Shown: one piece after another, positions 34,191 to 42,597 of the stretch
How the letters are laid out: every line of letters starts with the position of its first letter
How positions within the stretch are numbered: the stretch's first letter is position 1
NCBI GenBank assembly: GCA_016872605.1
Contig: VGZI01000018.1
Location: 1 to 59,587 of the forward strand
DNA: 59,587 nt
Source of the DNA: Planctomycetota bacterium
GTDB lineage: Bacteria > Planctomycetota > Planctomycetia > Gemmatales > Gemmataceae
Direction of reading: 5' to 3'
The notes under the pieces: generated by a model
The model's input: the letters and a program-made list of their open reading frames with translations, nothing else
What the model was told of the DNA's origin: nothing
Database searches by the model: none
Translations under genes and position numbers: made by a program

Positions 34191-36878
34191 CTATCGGCCA
34201 CGGCGTCTTTGAGGCGGGTGCTGTGGCTCGTCGGATATAGTGAACTTCACCTCGTTGCCGTTATTGTCGAAGCAAAGGAATTCGAGGAACTCCATGGAGA
34301 CGGCCTCGCCGGCGCCGGAGACAGAGACCTGCTTGTTGCCGGACTCTTCAAGCGCCACGATTTCCTTTCGTTTGCGGTTGAGCAGGTACTGCGCGACCTC
34401 ATCATGCACGCGAATGTCGACTCGCGCGATTTGCTCGCGATTGACGGCAAGTTGCAGCATGCGCATCACTTCGATCGAGACGCTTTCACCGGTTTTTACA
34501 TGGCCGGTCCCTTTGCAGTGGGTGCACTCGTGAAAAGCGCTGCGCTTCAGCGACGGGCGAATCCGTTGCCGAGTCATCTCGATGATGCCGAACTGGCTGA
34601 TGCGCAAAATCTTGGTGCGGGCGCGGTCGCGGCGAACGGCTTCGCGCAGCGCCTTTTCGACGCCGCGCCGGTGGCGCTCGTCGCGCATGTCGATAAAGTC
34701 ATTGACGATGACGCCGCCTAGATCGCGCAGCCGCAGTTGTCGGGCGATTTCCTTGGCGGCTTGCAGATTCATCTGGTAGGCCGTTTCCTCGGCGTTGTTG
34801 TTAGCCGCCCGGAAGTTGCCGCTATTCACGTCGATGGCGACCAAGGCTTCGGCTTGATCGATGACGATCGACCCGCCATACGGTAGCGAGATTTTGCGCT
34901 CCTGGATGCGAGCGATCTCGTTCTCGATGCCATATTTGTGGAACATCGGCACCTTGTTGTCGTAGAACTTGATGCGGTCGGCGAAGCGCGGCATGACGGC
35001 CTCCATGAACTCCTTGGCGGCCTCGTACGCGCCCTTCTCGTCGACCCAGATCGTATCGATGTCTTCGGTGAAAATGTCGCGAATGGTGCGTGTGACCATA
35101 TCGCTTTCTTTGTAGATCTCGCAGGGCGACTTCTGCTTCTTGATGCGGCGGACGACGACTTGCCACAGGCGGGACAGATATGCCAGATCGCTCTGCAGTT
35201 CTTCCCGATTGCGATCCTGGCCGGCAGTGCGGATGATGAAACCGATGCCGCGCGGTGGTTGCAACTCGTTCATGATTTCGCGCAAGCGCCGGCGAATATC
35301 GTCGTCCTCGATTTTGCGTGACACGCCGACGCGATTCAGCCCCGGCATGAGGACGAGGTATCGACCGGCGATGCTGATGTAGGTGGACAGCGTGGGGCCT
35401 TTGGTGCCGATGCCTTCCTTGATGACTTGAACGAGCACCTCTTGGCCGCGTTTGAAGATGTCTTCGATGTTGGGCTTGGGCCTTCCGAGGCCCGGACGCC
35501 CGCCGCCCCCGCCACGACGATCGCGATCTCGCCCGCCGCGCCGATCGCGATCCCGCCCGCGTCCGCGATCTCGGCCACGTCCGCGGTCGCCTCGGTCCCC
35601 GCGTCCGCCCCGTCCGCGTGGCTCCGGCTCGCGCGAGGGATATTCCATGCCGCTGAAATCTTCGTCCTCTCCAAGCAGTTGGTCCTCGGCGGGAATCTCA
35701 GTGACGATCGGCTCGTCGCCCTGCTCGACTTCCTCTTCCAGGGCTTTTTCTTCCTCGATGATCTCCTCAATCGTTTCGACCGGTTCCACTTTGGCAATGG
35801 CCGGCTCCAGTGGTGCGGCACTCAAATCGTCGCCGCCGCTCGCCAGATCTCCGAGCGGTTCTTCCTCGATAATCACTTCTTCGTCGGGGCCGGCCGGCGG
35901 CGCCTCCGAACGCTCGGGAACTGGGGATTCCGGGGCACGGGAGAACGTCAAGTCATCGTCGGACAACTCGCTCGTCGATTTTGGTTCAACCGGCGGCAGG
36001 GGTGGATCATTCTTGTCCGTGCGGCTTTCACTCGAATCCATGGGGCGCGGCTTCGGATCCTCAGCGCTCGGCGTGGCACCGTCCGAACCGGCACGCTTTC
36101 GCGGCTTGCGCGATCGGCCTGACCGACCTCTTCCGCGTCGGCCTCCGCGCCGTTTGCCTTTGCCTTCGTCGGCCTCCTCATCTTGGTTGGTCGAAGAAGC
36201 AGCGTCACTCGATTCCTCGCCGCCGGCTCCTTCGCTTGCCGCGTTTGCCTCTTCACGGACCGGAGCACCCGGCAAATCGTCCGGCACCATCTCGACGGGC
36301 TGAGGCGGCGGCGCGATCTGCGCCGATCCCGACTCTTCAATGGGTTCGTCAAAATACTCCTCGCTTTGCAAATCCCCGGCCAGCGCTTCCTGGGGCGCAT
36401 AATCGGGTTCTTGCGGGAACACTTCGTCTTCGACAATCTGCTCGACGATGATCTCGGGGCCGTCCACGACGGCGCCGCCGTACTCCGGAGGGGCGCCTCT
36501 GGCTTCGGTCGGGCTCGGGGGATACTCTTCGCGTCGATCCCCGCGACCGCGATCCCGTCGGCGCGGCCGGTCATGATCGTCATGGGAGCGCTGTCCTCGG
36601 CCGCGCCCGCCGCGCCGGCCGCCTTGCTGCTCAATGTGCTTGTAGTAGGCCGGCTCGACATCGGACACATGCAAGAAGCCGTTGCGGCCCACGCCAAAAT
36701 CGACGAACGCCGCTTGAATGCTAGGTTCGATATTGACGACGCGGCCTTTGTATATGTTGCCGACATAACTCTCGGCACTGGCCCGTTCGACGTAAAGTTC
36801 CTCCAGCACGCCATCCTCGATGATGGCAATACGAATCTCCTCCGCTTGGAGGCAGTTGATCAACATTTCCTTTTTCAT
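34191..36878 (-). CDS. rne: Ribonuclease E/G with ~390-residue insert in the S1 domain
   Basis: 895 residues. The catalytic part is standard: AIDVNSGNFR and VNDFIDM carry the two metal Asp residues, DNA-binding-like LRDLGG, RARTKILRISQFGIIEMTRQR, and the zinc-link CTHCKGTG. The S1 domain begins at residue 36 (SAESYVGNIYKGRVVNIEPSIQAAFVDFG), runs to VSDVEPAYYKH (~82), then a disordered insert of Arg/Gly, Glu and Pro stretches to about residue 470, and only then resumes with IFKRGQEVLVQVIKEGIG. In E. coli the disordered part is at the C-terminus, so it seems relocated here. The DUF2344 gene lies just upstream, same strand. Confidence 0.94.
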   Translation of the reverse strand: MKKEMLINCLQAEEIRIAIIEDGVLEELYVERASAESYVGNIYKGRVVNIEPSIQAAFVDFGVGRNGFLHVSDVEPAYYKHIEQQGGRRGGRGRGQRSHDDHDRPRRRDRGRGDRREEYPPSPTEARGAPPEYGGAVVDGPEIIVEQIVEDEVFPQEPDYAPQEALAGDLQSEEYFDEPIEESGSAQIAPPPQPVEMVPDDLPGAPVREEANAASEGAGGEESSDAASSTNQDEEADEGKGKRRGGRRGRGRSGRSRKPRKRAGSDGATPSAEDPKPRPMDSSESRTDKNDPPLPPVEPKSTSELSDDDLTFSRAPESPVPERSEAPPAGPDEEVIIEEEPLGDLASGGDDLSAAPLEPAIAKVEPVETIEEIIEEEKALEEEVEQGDEPIVTEIPAEDQLLGEDEDFSGMEYPSREPEPRGRGGRGDRGDRGRGRDRGRGRDRDRRGGRDRDRRGGGGGRPGLGRPKPNIEDIFKRGQEVLVQVIKEGIGTKGPTLSTYISIAGRYLVLMPGLNRVGVSRKIEDDDIRRRLREIMNELQPPRGIGFIIRTAGQDRNREELQSDLAYLSRLWQVVVRRIKKQKSPCEIYKESDMVTRTIRDIFTEDIDTIWVDEKGAYEAAKEFMEAVMPRFADRIKFYDNKVPMFHKYGIENEIARIQERKISLPYGGSIVIDQAEALVAIDVNSGNFRAANNNAEETAYQMNLQAAKEIARQLRLRDLGGVIVNDFIDMRDERHRRGVEKALREAVRRDRARTKILRISQFGIIEMTRQRIRPSLKRSAFHECTHCKGTGHVKTGESVSIEVMRMLQLAVNREQIARVDIRVHDEVAQYLLNRKRKEIVALEESGNKQVSVSGAGEAVSMEFLEFLCFDNNGNEVKFTISDEPQHPPQRRRGR

Positions 36879-36893
36879 TGGGTTCCTTTCATT

Positions 36894-36959
36894 GAAGCCC
36901 AGGGGTGATCCGAACGCCTGGGGATCCCAGGGGTTCGGAGTACTTCACCCCTGGGCTTC
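36894..36959. repeat. Nested inverted repeat between DUF2344 and rne
   Basis: Outer arms GAAGCCCAGGGGTGA (36894-36908) and its complement (36945-36959), inner arms TCCGAACGCCTGGGGA / TCCCAGGGGTTCGGA. A partial copy with the same GAAGCCCAGGG tip is at 44294. It fills the gap between two genes that are probably read together, so it may lower or uncouple downstream rne expression. Confidence 0.8.
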
Positions 36960-36968
36960 GAGAATGTC

Positions 36969-37790
36969 TCATGTATCGAACGACATCGGGTTGTCGAAGA
37001 TCGCATGCGGGCGATCCGACTTTGATCCCGTGTCGCTCTCTTTGGCTTCTTCAAATACCGACGTGATTACCGGCGCCTCACTCACGCCGGCGGGCAACTC
37101 ATCGTACACTTCCAGGTCCGTGCGCTCGATCACCGCGCCAGCGTCGAGCAAAGCAGACAATCCGAGTGCCACAAACACTTCTTCCGCTCGCGCCGACCCG
37201 TTCGGCGTGACCCACGTTGCAGTTTCAATGCGATCGGCGTAGACGCACAATACGTCGACGAACGGACGAATATTGACACGTCGCAATTGCGGCCGACGAC
37301 GTTCGATCCAGCAATCCGATTGCTCGAGAAAATCGCGGCAACGACTGGTCAGACCGGCAATCGGGCCCGGCAACTGGAGACGATACCATGCCCGGCGAAC
37401 ACGCGCCGATGCCCGCGGCTCGATCGGCTCGACGCTTAGGAACTCCAGCCCCGGCGGCGCATGCGCGGCCAGGCGAGCGTGCACCTCGTCAGCGGACAAC
37501 GGATCCGTCAACTCCAGCTCAAGGATCTCGTTCAGGCCGGCCACTCCCAGGGGCAGCGACAGCGCGAACCACATTCGCGGCCGCGGATTGAATCCTTGGC
37601 TAACGGGCAAACGCAGATCGGCTCGACGAAAGAGACGCTCGCAGACATGCATCAGGTCATGGTGGCTGAGCAAACGCAGATCGCCCGCCTTGCGAAAGCG
37701 GACGCGAAACTTGAACCGGGGCGGCGCGGCTCGATCCCCAGAGGTAGACGGGGGCAAAGGGTTGGCTTGAATCGGTAGGACAGACGCCAT
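36969..37790 (-). CDS. Radical-SAM-linked DUF2344 protein (TIGR03936)
   Basis: 273 residues. The DUF2344 core is clear: FKFRVRFRKAGDLRLLSHHDLMHVCERLFRRADL and LPVSQGFNPRPRMWFALSLPLGVAG. In other genomes this domain is fused to or next to a radical SAM enzyme and often precedes rne/rng, which is the case here (rne is next); no radical SAM gene lies in this window. The N-terminus has a Pro/Ser-rich stretch before the domain. An ATG inside the frame (MFRVRFRKAG does not exist) gives no better start. Function unknown, probably tRNA or RNA linked. Confidence 0.85.
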   Translation of the reverse strand: MASVLPIQANPLPPSTSGDRAAPPRFKFRVRFRKAGDLRLLSHHDLMHVCERLFRRADLRLPVSQGFNPRPRMWFALSLPLGVAGLNEILELELTDPLSADEVHARLAAHAPPGLEFLSVEPIEPRASARVRRAWYRLQLPGPIAGLTSRCRDFLEQSDCWIERRRPQLRRVNIRPFVDVLCVYADRIETATWVTPNGSARAEEVFVALGLSALLDAGAVIERTDLEVYDELPAGVSEAPVITSVFEEAKESDTGSKSDRPHAIFDNPMSFDT

Positions 37791-37904
37791 GCCGAGGTCT
37801 CGGGCCGATCGCGTATGTGCGTGAGTCGGCCATTGATTCGTGGTAACGCAATCCTCCCAGGGCGATTGGCCCGCGTGGCGTATTGAGCCGACGGATTTCC
37901 GGGC

Positions 37905-39656
37905 TCAATTCACCACGACTTCCGGGAGGATTCGGCGGGTTTGTTCCCGCAGAAAATTATTCACATCACGCGCGGTCTCGAACCGCAGCGCGTCCTGAGC
38001 AATCTGCTTGGCTTCGTCAATGCTGATCGACCGGATGATCTTCTTGATTTCAGGGATGCACTGGGGGGTCATGCTCAGTTGACGCAGCCCCAATCCCACC
38101 AAGAGAATCGTGTACACCGGATCGCCGCTCATTTCACCGCACACGCACACGTCGATTCGGCTCTTGGCCGCGGCGCGTAGCACATGATCGATGAGCCTGA
38201 GGACCGACGGATCGCCCGCGTTGTACAGCGAAGCGACATGCTCGTTGGTGCGGTCCGCAGCTAAGGTATACTGTATCAGATCATTGGTGCCGATGGAAAA
38301 GAAATCCACCTCTTTTGCCAGTTCTTCCGCCATCAACGCCGCCGAGGGAACCTCGATCATCGTTCCAATCGGTATTTTGCGATTAAAGTCGATTTTCTCT
38401 TCTTCCAGTTCTTCCTTTACATCCGCGAGAATCATCCTGCATTGCCGCAGTTCCATTAGCGTGCTGACCATGGGGAACATGATGCAGAGATTGCCGAACG
38501 GACTGGCGCGAAGGATGGCTCGCAGCTGCGTCTTGAAAAGGGCCATGTTGCGCAGACATAAGCGTACGCTGCGCATGCCCAGAAATGGGTTCTTTTCGTC
38601 CATCTGCAAGTCGTCACGATGGAAAAGCTTGTCGGCGCCGAGATCGAGCGTGCGGATGACGACCTCTTTTTGCGGCCCGATGGATCGCAGCACGGACATG
38701 TACGCTTCGAATTGCTCGCTCTCGTTGGGATCTTCGGTTTTGTTCAGGTAGAGGAACTCGGTGCGGTAAAGGCCCACGCCGTCGGCGCCGCGGTCGTTGC
38801 AATGGCTCGATTCCTGGGGAAATTCGATGTTGCCCAGGAGGAGCAAGCGCGTTCCGTCCAGGGTCTGGGCCGGCAACGTGCGCAGTTCATCGAGTCGCTT
38901 GGCGAAGAAACCGAACTGTTTTTGCAGGACCAGGTGGCGTTCGCGGGTTTCTTCGTCGGGGTTGAGGATGACGACGCCGCGATTCCCGTCGATGATCACT
39001 TCATCGCCGCCCGAGACGTCCATGAGAAAGCGGCCAAGCCCGACGACGGCGGGGATTTCCAGTACGCCGGCCATGATGGCAGTATGACTGGCTTTGCCCC
39101 CCGCCTCGGTGGCAAACGCATAGACGTACTTGGGGTCGAGATTCGCCGTCTGGCTCGGCGTCAAGTCATGGGCAAGGATGATCGCCGGGACGTCTAGCCC
39201 TTGCAACGGGTCGCCGTGTTCGCCGACGAGGTGACGAAGAATCGACTTCTCGATGTCGATCAAGTCGGTCGAGCGCTGGCTGAAGATCGGCTGGTTCAGC
39301 GCGGCAAGCGCTTTGGCGTGGCGGCGCATCGTGCGGCTGACGGCATACTCGGCGCCATGGGCTTTCTGCGTAATCAACTGCTCGATCTCGCGGATTAGTT
39401 CCGGGTCTTCGATGAGAAGCGCATGGGCTGCGAAGATGGCGCCATATTGCTTGCCGACTTTTTCCGTGATCGCCTGCTGGTTCACCTTGGCATCGGCGAC
39501 GGCGAGGCGAAGGGCATACCGCAGCCGTTCCACTTCGTCGGAGATTTTGGATTTGTCGATGTAGCGGCGCGGGATGCGGATGCCTTCGGTATCGACAACG
39601 AGCGCCGGCCCGATGGCTACGCCGGGAGACACAGGAATGCCGCGCTTGATTTCCAT
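37905..39656 (-). CDS. ptsI: PTS enzyme I
   Basis: 583 residues, full length. Phospho-His191 in TEAGGKASHTAIMAG; PEP-binding site in RTEFLYLNK and IRTLDLGADK; active-site loop EVPSAALMAEELAKEVDFFSIGTNDLIQYT; catalytic Cys in CVCGEMSGDP. It passes phosphate from PEP to HPr. ptsH lies 111 bases upstream on the same strand, with a family F repeat in the gap. No sugar-specific enzyme II gene is near, so the chain likely serves regulation through PtsN rather than sugar uptake. ATG 39656. Confidence 0.95.
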   Translation of the reverse strand: MEIKRGIPVSPGVAIGPALVVDTEGIRIPRRYIDKSKISDEVERLRYALRLAVADAKVNQQAITEKVGKQYGAIFAAHALLIEDPELIREIEQLITQKAHGAEYAVSRTMRRHAKALAALNQPIFSQRSTDLIDIEKSILRHLVGEHGDPLQGLDVPAIILAHDLTPSQTANLDPKYVYAFATEAGGKASHTAIMAGVLEIPAVVGLGRFLMDVSGGDEVIIDGNRGVVILNPDEETRERHLVLQKQFGFFAKRLDELRTLPAQTLDGTRLLLLGNIEFPQESSHCNDRGADGVGLYRTEFLYLNKTEDPNESEQFEAYMSVLRSIGPQKEVVIRTLDLGADKLFHRDDLQMDEKNPFLGMRSVRLCLRNMALFKTQLRAILRASPFGNLCIMFPMVSTLMELRQCRMILADVKEELEEEKIDFNRKIPIGTMIEVPSAALMAEELAKEVDFFSIGTNDLIQYTLAADRTNEHVASLYNAGDPSVLRLIDHVLRAAAKSRIDVCVCGEMSGDPVYTILLVGLGLRQLSMTPQCIPEIKKIIRSISIDEAKQIAQDALRFETARDVNNFLREQTRRILPEVVVN

Positions 39657-39683
39657 GACATTGCGACACGCTGCGTAGATTTA

Positions 39684-39730
39684 GGTTGCGTGAAACGCAC
39701 CAGTCCGGGAAAGGTGCGTTCCACGCACCC
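39684..39730. repeat. Family F inverted repeat (GTGCGTGAAACGCAC)
   Basis: GGTTGCGTGAAACGCACC (39684-39701) and GGTGCGTTCCACGCACCC (39713-39730) between ptsH and ptsI. Each arm is itself nearly palindromic. Confidence 0.75.
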
Positions 39731-39767
39731 TACGCGCTACGCCTCAAGTAAGGGGAAGCCCCAGTCC

Positions 39768-40064
39768 TCACCGCGTCGGTTGCTCCTCTTCGTCGAAATT
39801 CAATTGAAAAACCTGCACCAGCGCCTGGAGCGCCTCGGCGGCGCGAGGTCCCGACACTTCGATGACGAGTTCGGTTCCAGCCGGAGAGTAGAGTTCCAGC
39901 AGCGCCAGCATGCTCCGGCCATTGGCGGGGTCCTTACCTGCTTTGGCGACCGTCACGTTGCAGTCGGGATACCGATTCGCCGCCATGATGAACGCTTCGA
40001 TCGGGCGCATATGGAATCCGTTCGGGTTGGTGATCGTAACGGTTTGGCGAAGCGATTCACTCAT
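39768..40064 (-). CDS. ptsH: PTS phosphocarrier HPr
   Basis: 98 residues. Phospho-His18 in NPNGFHMRPIEAF; the regulatory Ser site region reads NGRSMLALLELY (Ser51), so HPr kinase control is possible although no hprK is here. It carries phosphate from enzyme I to PtsN (IIA). Between ptsN and ptsI, all on the minus strand: likely one operon hpf-ptsN-ptsH-ptsI. Confidence 0.95.
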   Translation of the reverse strand: MSESLRQTVTITNPNGFHMRPIEAFIMAANRYPDCNVTVAKAGKDPANGRSMLALLELYSPAGTELVIEVSGPRAAEALQALVQVFQLNFDEEEQPTR

Positions 40065-40104
40065 CGTGGGAAGCCCCGATGCTACGCAGCGAGAAGCGCG
40101 CGGT

Positions 40105-40572
40105 TCACGCGCCCCGTTCGTGGTTGCAAATCAAATCCCATATTTGCTGAGGGGATTTTGCTTCCTTCAGCGATTGCACGAAGTTCTTGTCCTTCAAGCA
40201 ACGCGATACGCTTTCCAATGCCCGCAAGTGCTCGCTGGGGCGCTCTTGCGGCGAGATCAGCATGAACAAAACGAACACCGGATTGTTGTCGACGCTGTCA
40301 AACGCCACGCCGCTGGGGGCAACGGCGACCGCGCCCACCAAGCGATCGACGCTGCCGTGCTTGGCGTGCGGGATGGCGACGCCTTCGCCAATGCCGGTTG
40401 AACTGAGCATCTCCCGTTTGAGAATGGCTTTGACGACATCCTCCGGTTCACTCCCCTTGAAAAATCCGGCGGCTCGCAGGTTGTCGACCATCTCCCGGAT
40501 GACGGCCTCCTTCTGCGATGCCGTCAACTGGGCGGAAATCGCCTCGCGGACGACAAAATCGGACATGCGCAT
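40105..40572 (-). CDS. ptsN: PTS IIA-like nitrogen-regulatory protein PtsN
   Basis: 155 residues from ATG 40572, chosen because AAGGAG is 10 nt upstream; the open frame continues far upstream through a repeat, which is not coding. Phospho-His69 in TGIGEGVAIPHAKH, the mark of the fructose/PtsN IIA class. VFVLFMLISPQERPSEHLRALESVSRCL is the conserved second half. It is the last acceptor of the nitrogen PTS and in other bacteria affects K+ transport, envelope stress or RpoN-linked traits. Sits between hpf and ptsH. Confidence 0.94.
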   Translation of the reverse strand: MRMSDFVVREAISAQLTASQKEAVIREMVDNLRAAGFFKGSEPEDVVKAILKREMLSSTGIGEGVAIPHAKHGSVDRLVGAVAVAPSGVAFDSVDNNPVFVLFMLISPQERPSEHLRALESVSRCLKDKNFVQSLKEAKSPQQIWDLICNHERGA

Positions 40573-40659
40573 AGCTCTTTCACTCCTTACTCTGCCGCCG
40601 TCCGCGCGGCCCCGGCCACGCCGATCGACGACAACGGTGAAGTTCGCTTTGAGATCACT

Positions 40660-40823
40660 AGGGTGCGTGAACCGCACCGGTGAGCGCCTCTGATTCTTCG
40701 CGGGGGGGGCCGAGCTTCTTAGCCGAGCCGGACCCGATTTTTCAGGGTTCACGCCAGGCTCGAAAGCCTGGCTCCACAAAGAATCACCCACTCTGAGCCG
40801 AGAGGTGCGTTTCACGCACCCTA
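40660..40823. repeat. Composite family F repeat; supplies the hpf stop codon
   Basis: Outer arms TAGGGTGCGTGAACCGCACC (40660-40679) and GGTGCGTTTCACGCACCCTA (40804-40823) enclose ~120 bases with a perfect small hairpin GCCAGGCT-CGAA-AGCCTGGC (40753-40772). The last three bases of the right arm are the hpf TAG on the minus strand. This fills the hpf-ptsN gap. Confidence 0.8.
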
Positions 40824-41174
40824 CTGGCCGTCGGATTCGTCCAGATTCAAGGGCCCCGCCACCTCGCCGGCGGACGGCGTTCGCCGACGATCCTGCACCT
40901 TTTCCTTGTACTTGCGCACCTGCTTCTCCAACTTGGCGAGCACCGTGTCGACGGCAGTCAGCAGGTCTTTGTTGCGCTCGCTGGCCACGAAGTCGTGCTT
41001 GTGTTCCGCCGAGACGAGGAACTCGACCGTATGGCCGTCCTCGTTCAGATCGACGAGTACTTCGATCATCATGAGCCGTTGAAAAAAGTGAAGCAGCTTG
41101 CCGGCCTTTTGGCGAATATGCTCCTGGGTTTCCTCGGTGAGATGACCGTGGCGGGCGGAAATCTTGATTTGCAC
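40821..41174 (-). CDS. hpf: Ribosome hibernation promoting factor (HPF/RaiA)
   Basis: 117 residues from a GTG at 41174 with AAGGAG 7 nt upstream; an upstream GTG (41192) has no such site. Conserved start VQIKISARHGHLTEETQEHI and VEFLVSAEHKHDFVA, DLLTAVDTVLAKLEKQVRKYKEK. It binds the 30S decoding region in stationary phase and blocks translation. The C-terminal tail is short, so it is the HPF-short type needing a partner for dimers. First gene of hpf-ptsN-ptsH-ptsI, the same association as in many proteobacterial rpoN clusters, but no rpoN is here. Its TAG stop comes from a repeat arm. Confidence 0.92.
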   Translation of the reverse strand: MQIKISARHGHLTEETQEHIRQKAGKLLHFFQRLMMIEVLVDLNEDGHTVEFLVSAEHKHDFVASERNKDLLTAVDTVLAKLEKQVRKYKEKVQDRRRTPSAGEVAGPLNLDESDGQ

Positions 41175-41233
41175 GGATACGCTCCTTAACACGCGTACGA
41201 ATCGCTGGAAGCAGTCATTACTTGGAGTTAAGC

Positions 41234-41262
41234 ATTTTAGCCGTCCCGCGCCGTTTGTTCAA
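41234..41262 (-). promoter_or_regulatory. Sigma70-type promoter of the hpf-pts genes
   Basis: TTGAAC (41257-41262), 17-nt spacer, TAAAAT (41234-41239), ending 60 bases upstream of the hpf GTG on the minus strand. The gap between hpf and the divergent ACT gene carries no other strong signal. Confidence 0.7.
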
Positions 41263-41397
41263 TGCCCAGCGCTGCTAATGGACTTCGCAGCTTGCTTCTC
41301 GCAATAGACGGGGACGAACCATCGCGGATGTACACCATACTCATACAATACTGCCAATCGTTCCCTATCATCCTGGATCACGATGAAGGAGGTGTCC

Positions 41398-41853
41398 ATG
41401 CAGACCCGCAAACAGGTGACGGTGTTTCTTGAAAACAAACCGGGCCGACTTGCCCAAGTTCTCTCTCGTTTGGCGCATGCCAAGATCAATATCGTTGCCC
41501 TCTCGGTCATGGATCGTCATGAGCATGGCGTACTGCGCCTCGTCACCGAAGACGAAGCGGCCACGCTCAAGGAATTGCAGAGCCTAAATGTCCATTTCAC
41601 CGAGAGCGATGTGCTCGCCGTCGAACTCAAGAACCAACCCGGCGCGCTCGCCAACATTTGCGAACGCCTGGCAGAGGAGCATATCAACATCGAGTATGCC
41701 TATTGCAGTTCCGGCGGCCGCAACGGACGCGTCTTCGGCATCTTCAAAGTGTCCAACCTGGAAAAAGCCCAGCGCATCTTGGGCGAAAGCCCCAAAAACC
41801 AGAAGAAGCTGGAAAAGCCGTCCTTGCGCGATCAACGCACGTATCGGCGGTAA
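41398..41853 (+). CDS. Tandem ACT-domain protein
   Basis: 151 residues from ATG 41398, AGGAGGT 6 nt upstream. Two ACT modules, VTVFLENKPGRLAQVLSRLAHAKINIVALSV and VLAVELKNQPGALANICERLAEEHINIEYAY, and a basic tail. ACT pairs bind amino acids and regulate metabolic enzymes; stand-alone ACT-ACT proteins of this kind are widespread but poorly characterised. No enzyme is fused. Divergent from hpf. Confidence 0.85.
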   Translation: MQTRKQVTVFLENKPGRLAQVLSRLAHAKINIVALSVMDRHEHGVLRLVTEDEAATLKELQSLNVHFTESDVLAVELKNQPGALANICERLAEEHINIEYAYCSSGGRNGRVFGIFKVSNLEKAQRILGESPKNQKKLEKPSLRDQRTYRR

Positions 41854-41908
41854 CCGCTTGCGGCTTCGTGTTAGCCGAGTGCCATGCGAGCGCGAAGCCG
41901 CTAGCGGG
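41853..41908. repeat. Family D palindrome
   Basis: ACCGCTTGCGGCTTCGTG and CGCGAAGCCGCTAGCGGG around a ~20-nt loop, starting at the ACT gene's stop codon. Confidence 0.75.
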
Positions 41909-41926
41909 GAAATTCTGGTATTTTCA

Positions 41927-41955
41927 TTTCTTCCTCCGGGCCGTGCCGCTAGAAT
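41927..41955 (+). promoter_or_regulatory. Possible promoter of the ECF sigma gene
   Basis: TTTCTT, 17 nt, TAGAAT (41950-41955), about 52 bases before the sigma ATG. The -35 is weak; an ECF-type auto-regulated promoter is equally possible. Confidence 0.3.
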
Positions 41956-42006
41956 CAAATAGCGACGCCCGGAGCAGCGTCTAGGTTAAAGGAGAACCGC
42001 GCGGAC

Positions 42007-42597
42007 ATGGCCGTTGGTATCCTCCCGCTTGCGCTGAGTGACGAATCCTTGTTGAGCAGGGCCGTTGCCGGCGACCGCGAAGCCCTGGATGAACTGTTTC
42101 GGCGATACCGCTCGTTGGCGTACCGCGTCGCTCATCGTTTGCTGGGCAACGAAGCCGACGCTCTCGATGCGGTGCAAGAAGCGTTTATCAAGGCCTTGGT
42201 CCATCTCCCCAGTTTTCAAGGCCGAAGTTCCTTCAAGACTTGGATGTTGCGCGTCGTCAGCAACGCCGCACTCGATCTGGGTCGGAGGCGTGGACGCCAT
42301 GAGACCTTAAGCATGGACGGGCTGGGTCAAAAAAGCCGCGAAGAATGCGAGCCGTGGATGCAAATCGAGCCGGCGCGCGAGCTGGACCGCCAAGATCTTC
42401 GCTGCAAGCTAAACGAAGCCTTGGCACAACTTCCCCCGGCCCAGCGACAGACCTTCGTCTTGCACGCCGAGGCGGAATTGAGTTATCGTGAAGTCGCGGA
42501 AACGCTTGGCATTTCGATCGGCACGGTGATGAGCCGGCTGTACTATGCCCGCCAGCGTTTGCGTATTTTGCTGGAACCGTGGATAAAGTCACAATGA
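42007..42597 (+). CDS. ECF-type RNA polymerase sigma factor
   Basis: 196 residues. Region 2: ALDELFRRYRSLAYRVAHRLLGNEADALDAVQEAFIKAL; region 4: LPPAQRQTFVLHAEAELSYREVAETLGISIGTVMSRLYYARQRL. AAAGGAGAA lies upstream, a little far. The following anti-sigma-like gene starts at ATGA overlapping the sigma stop (TGA), so the two are translationally coupled. Regulon unknown. Confidence 0.9.
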   Translation: MAVGILPLALSDESLLSRAVAGDREALDELFRRYRSLAYRVAHRLLGNEADALDAVQEAFIKALVHLPSFQGRSSFKTWMLRVVSNAALDLGRRRGRHETLSMDGLGQKSREECEPWMQIEPARELDRQDLRCKLNEALAQLPPAQRQTFVLHAEAELSYREVAETLGISIGTVMSRLYYARQRLRILLEPWIKSQ

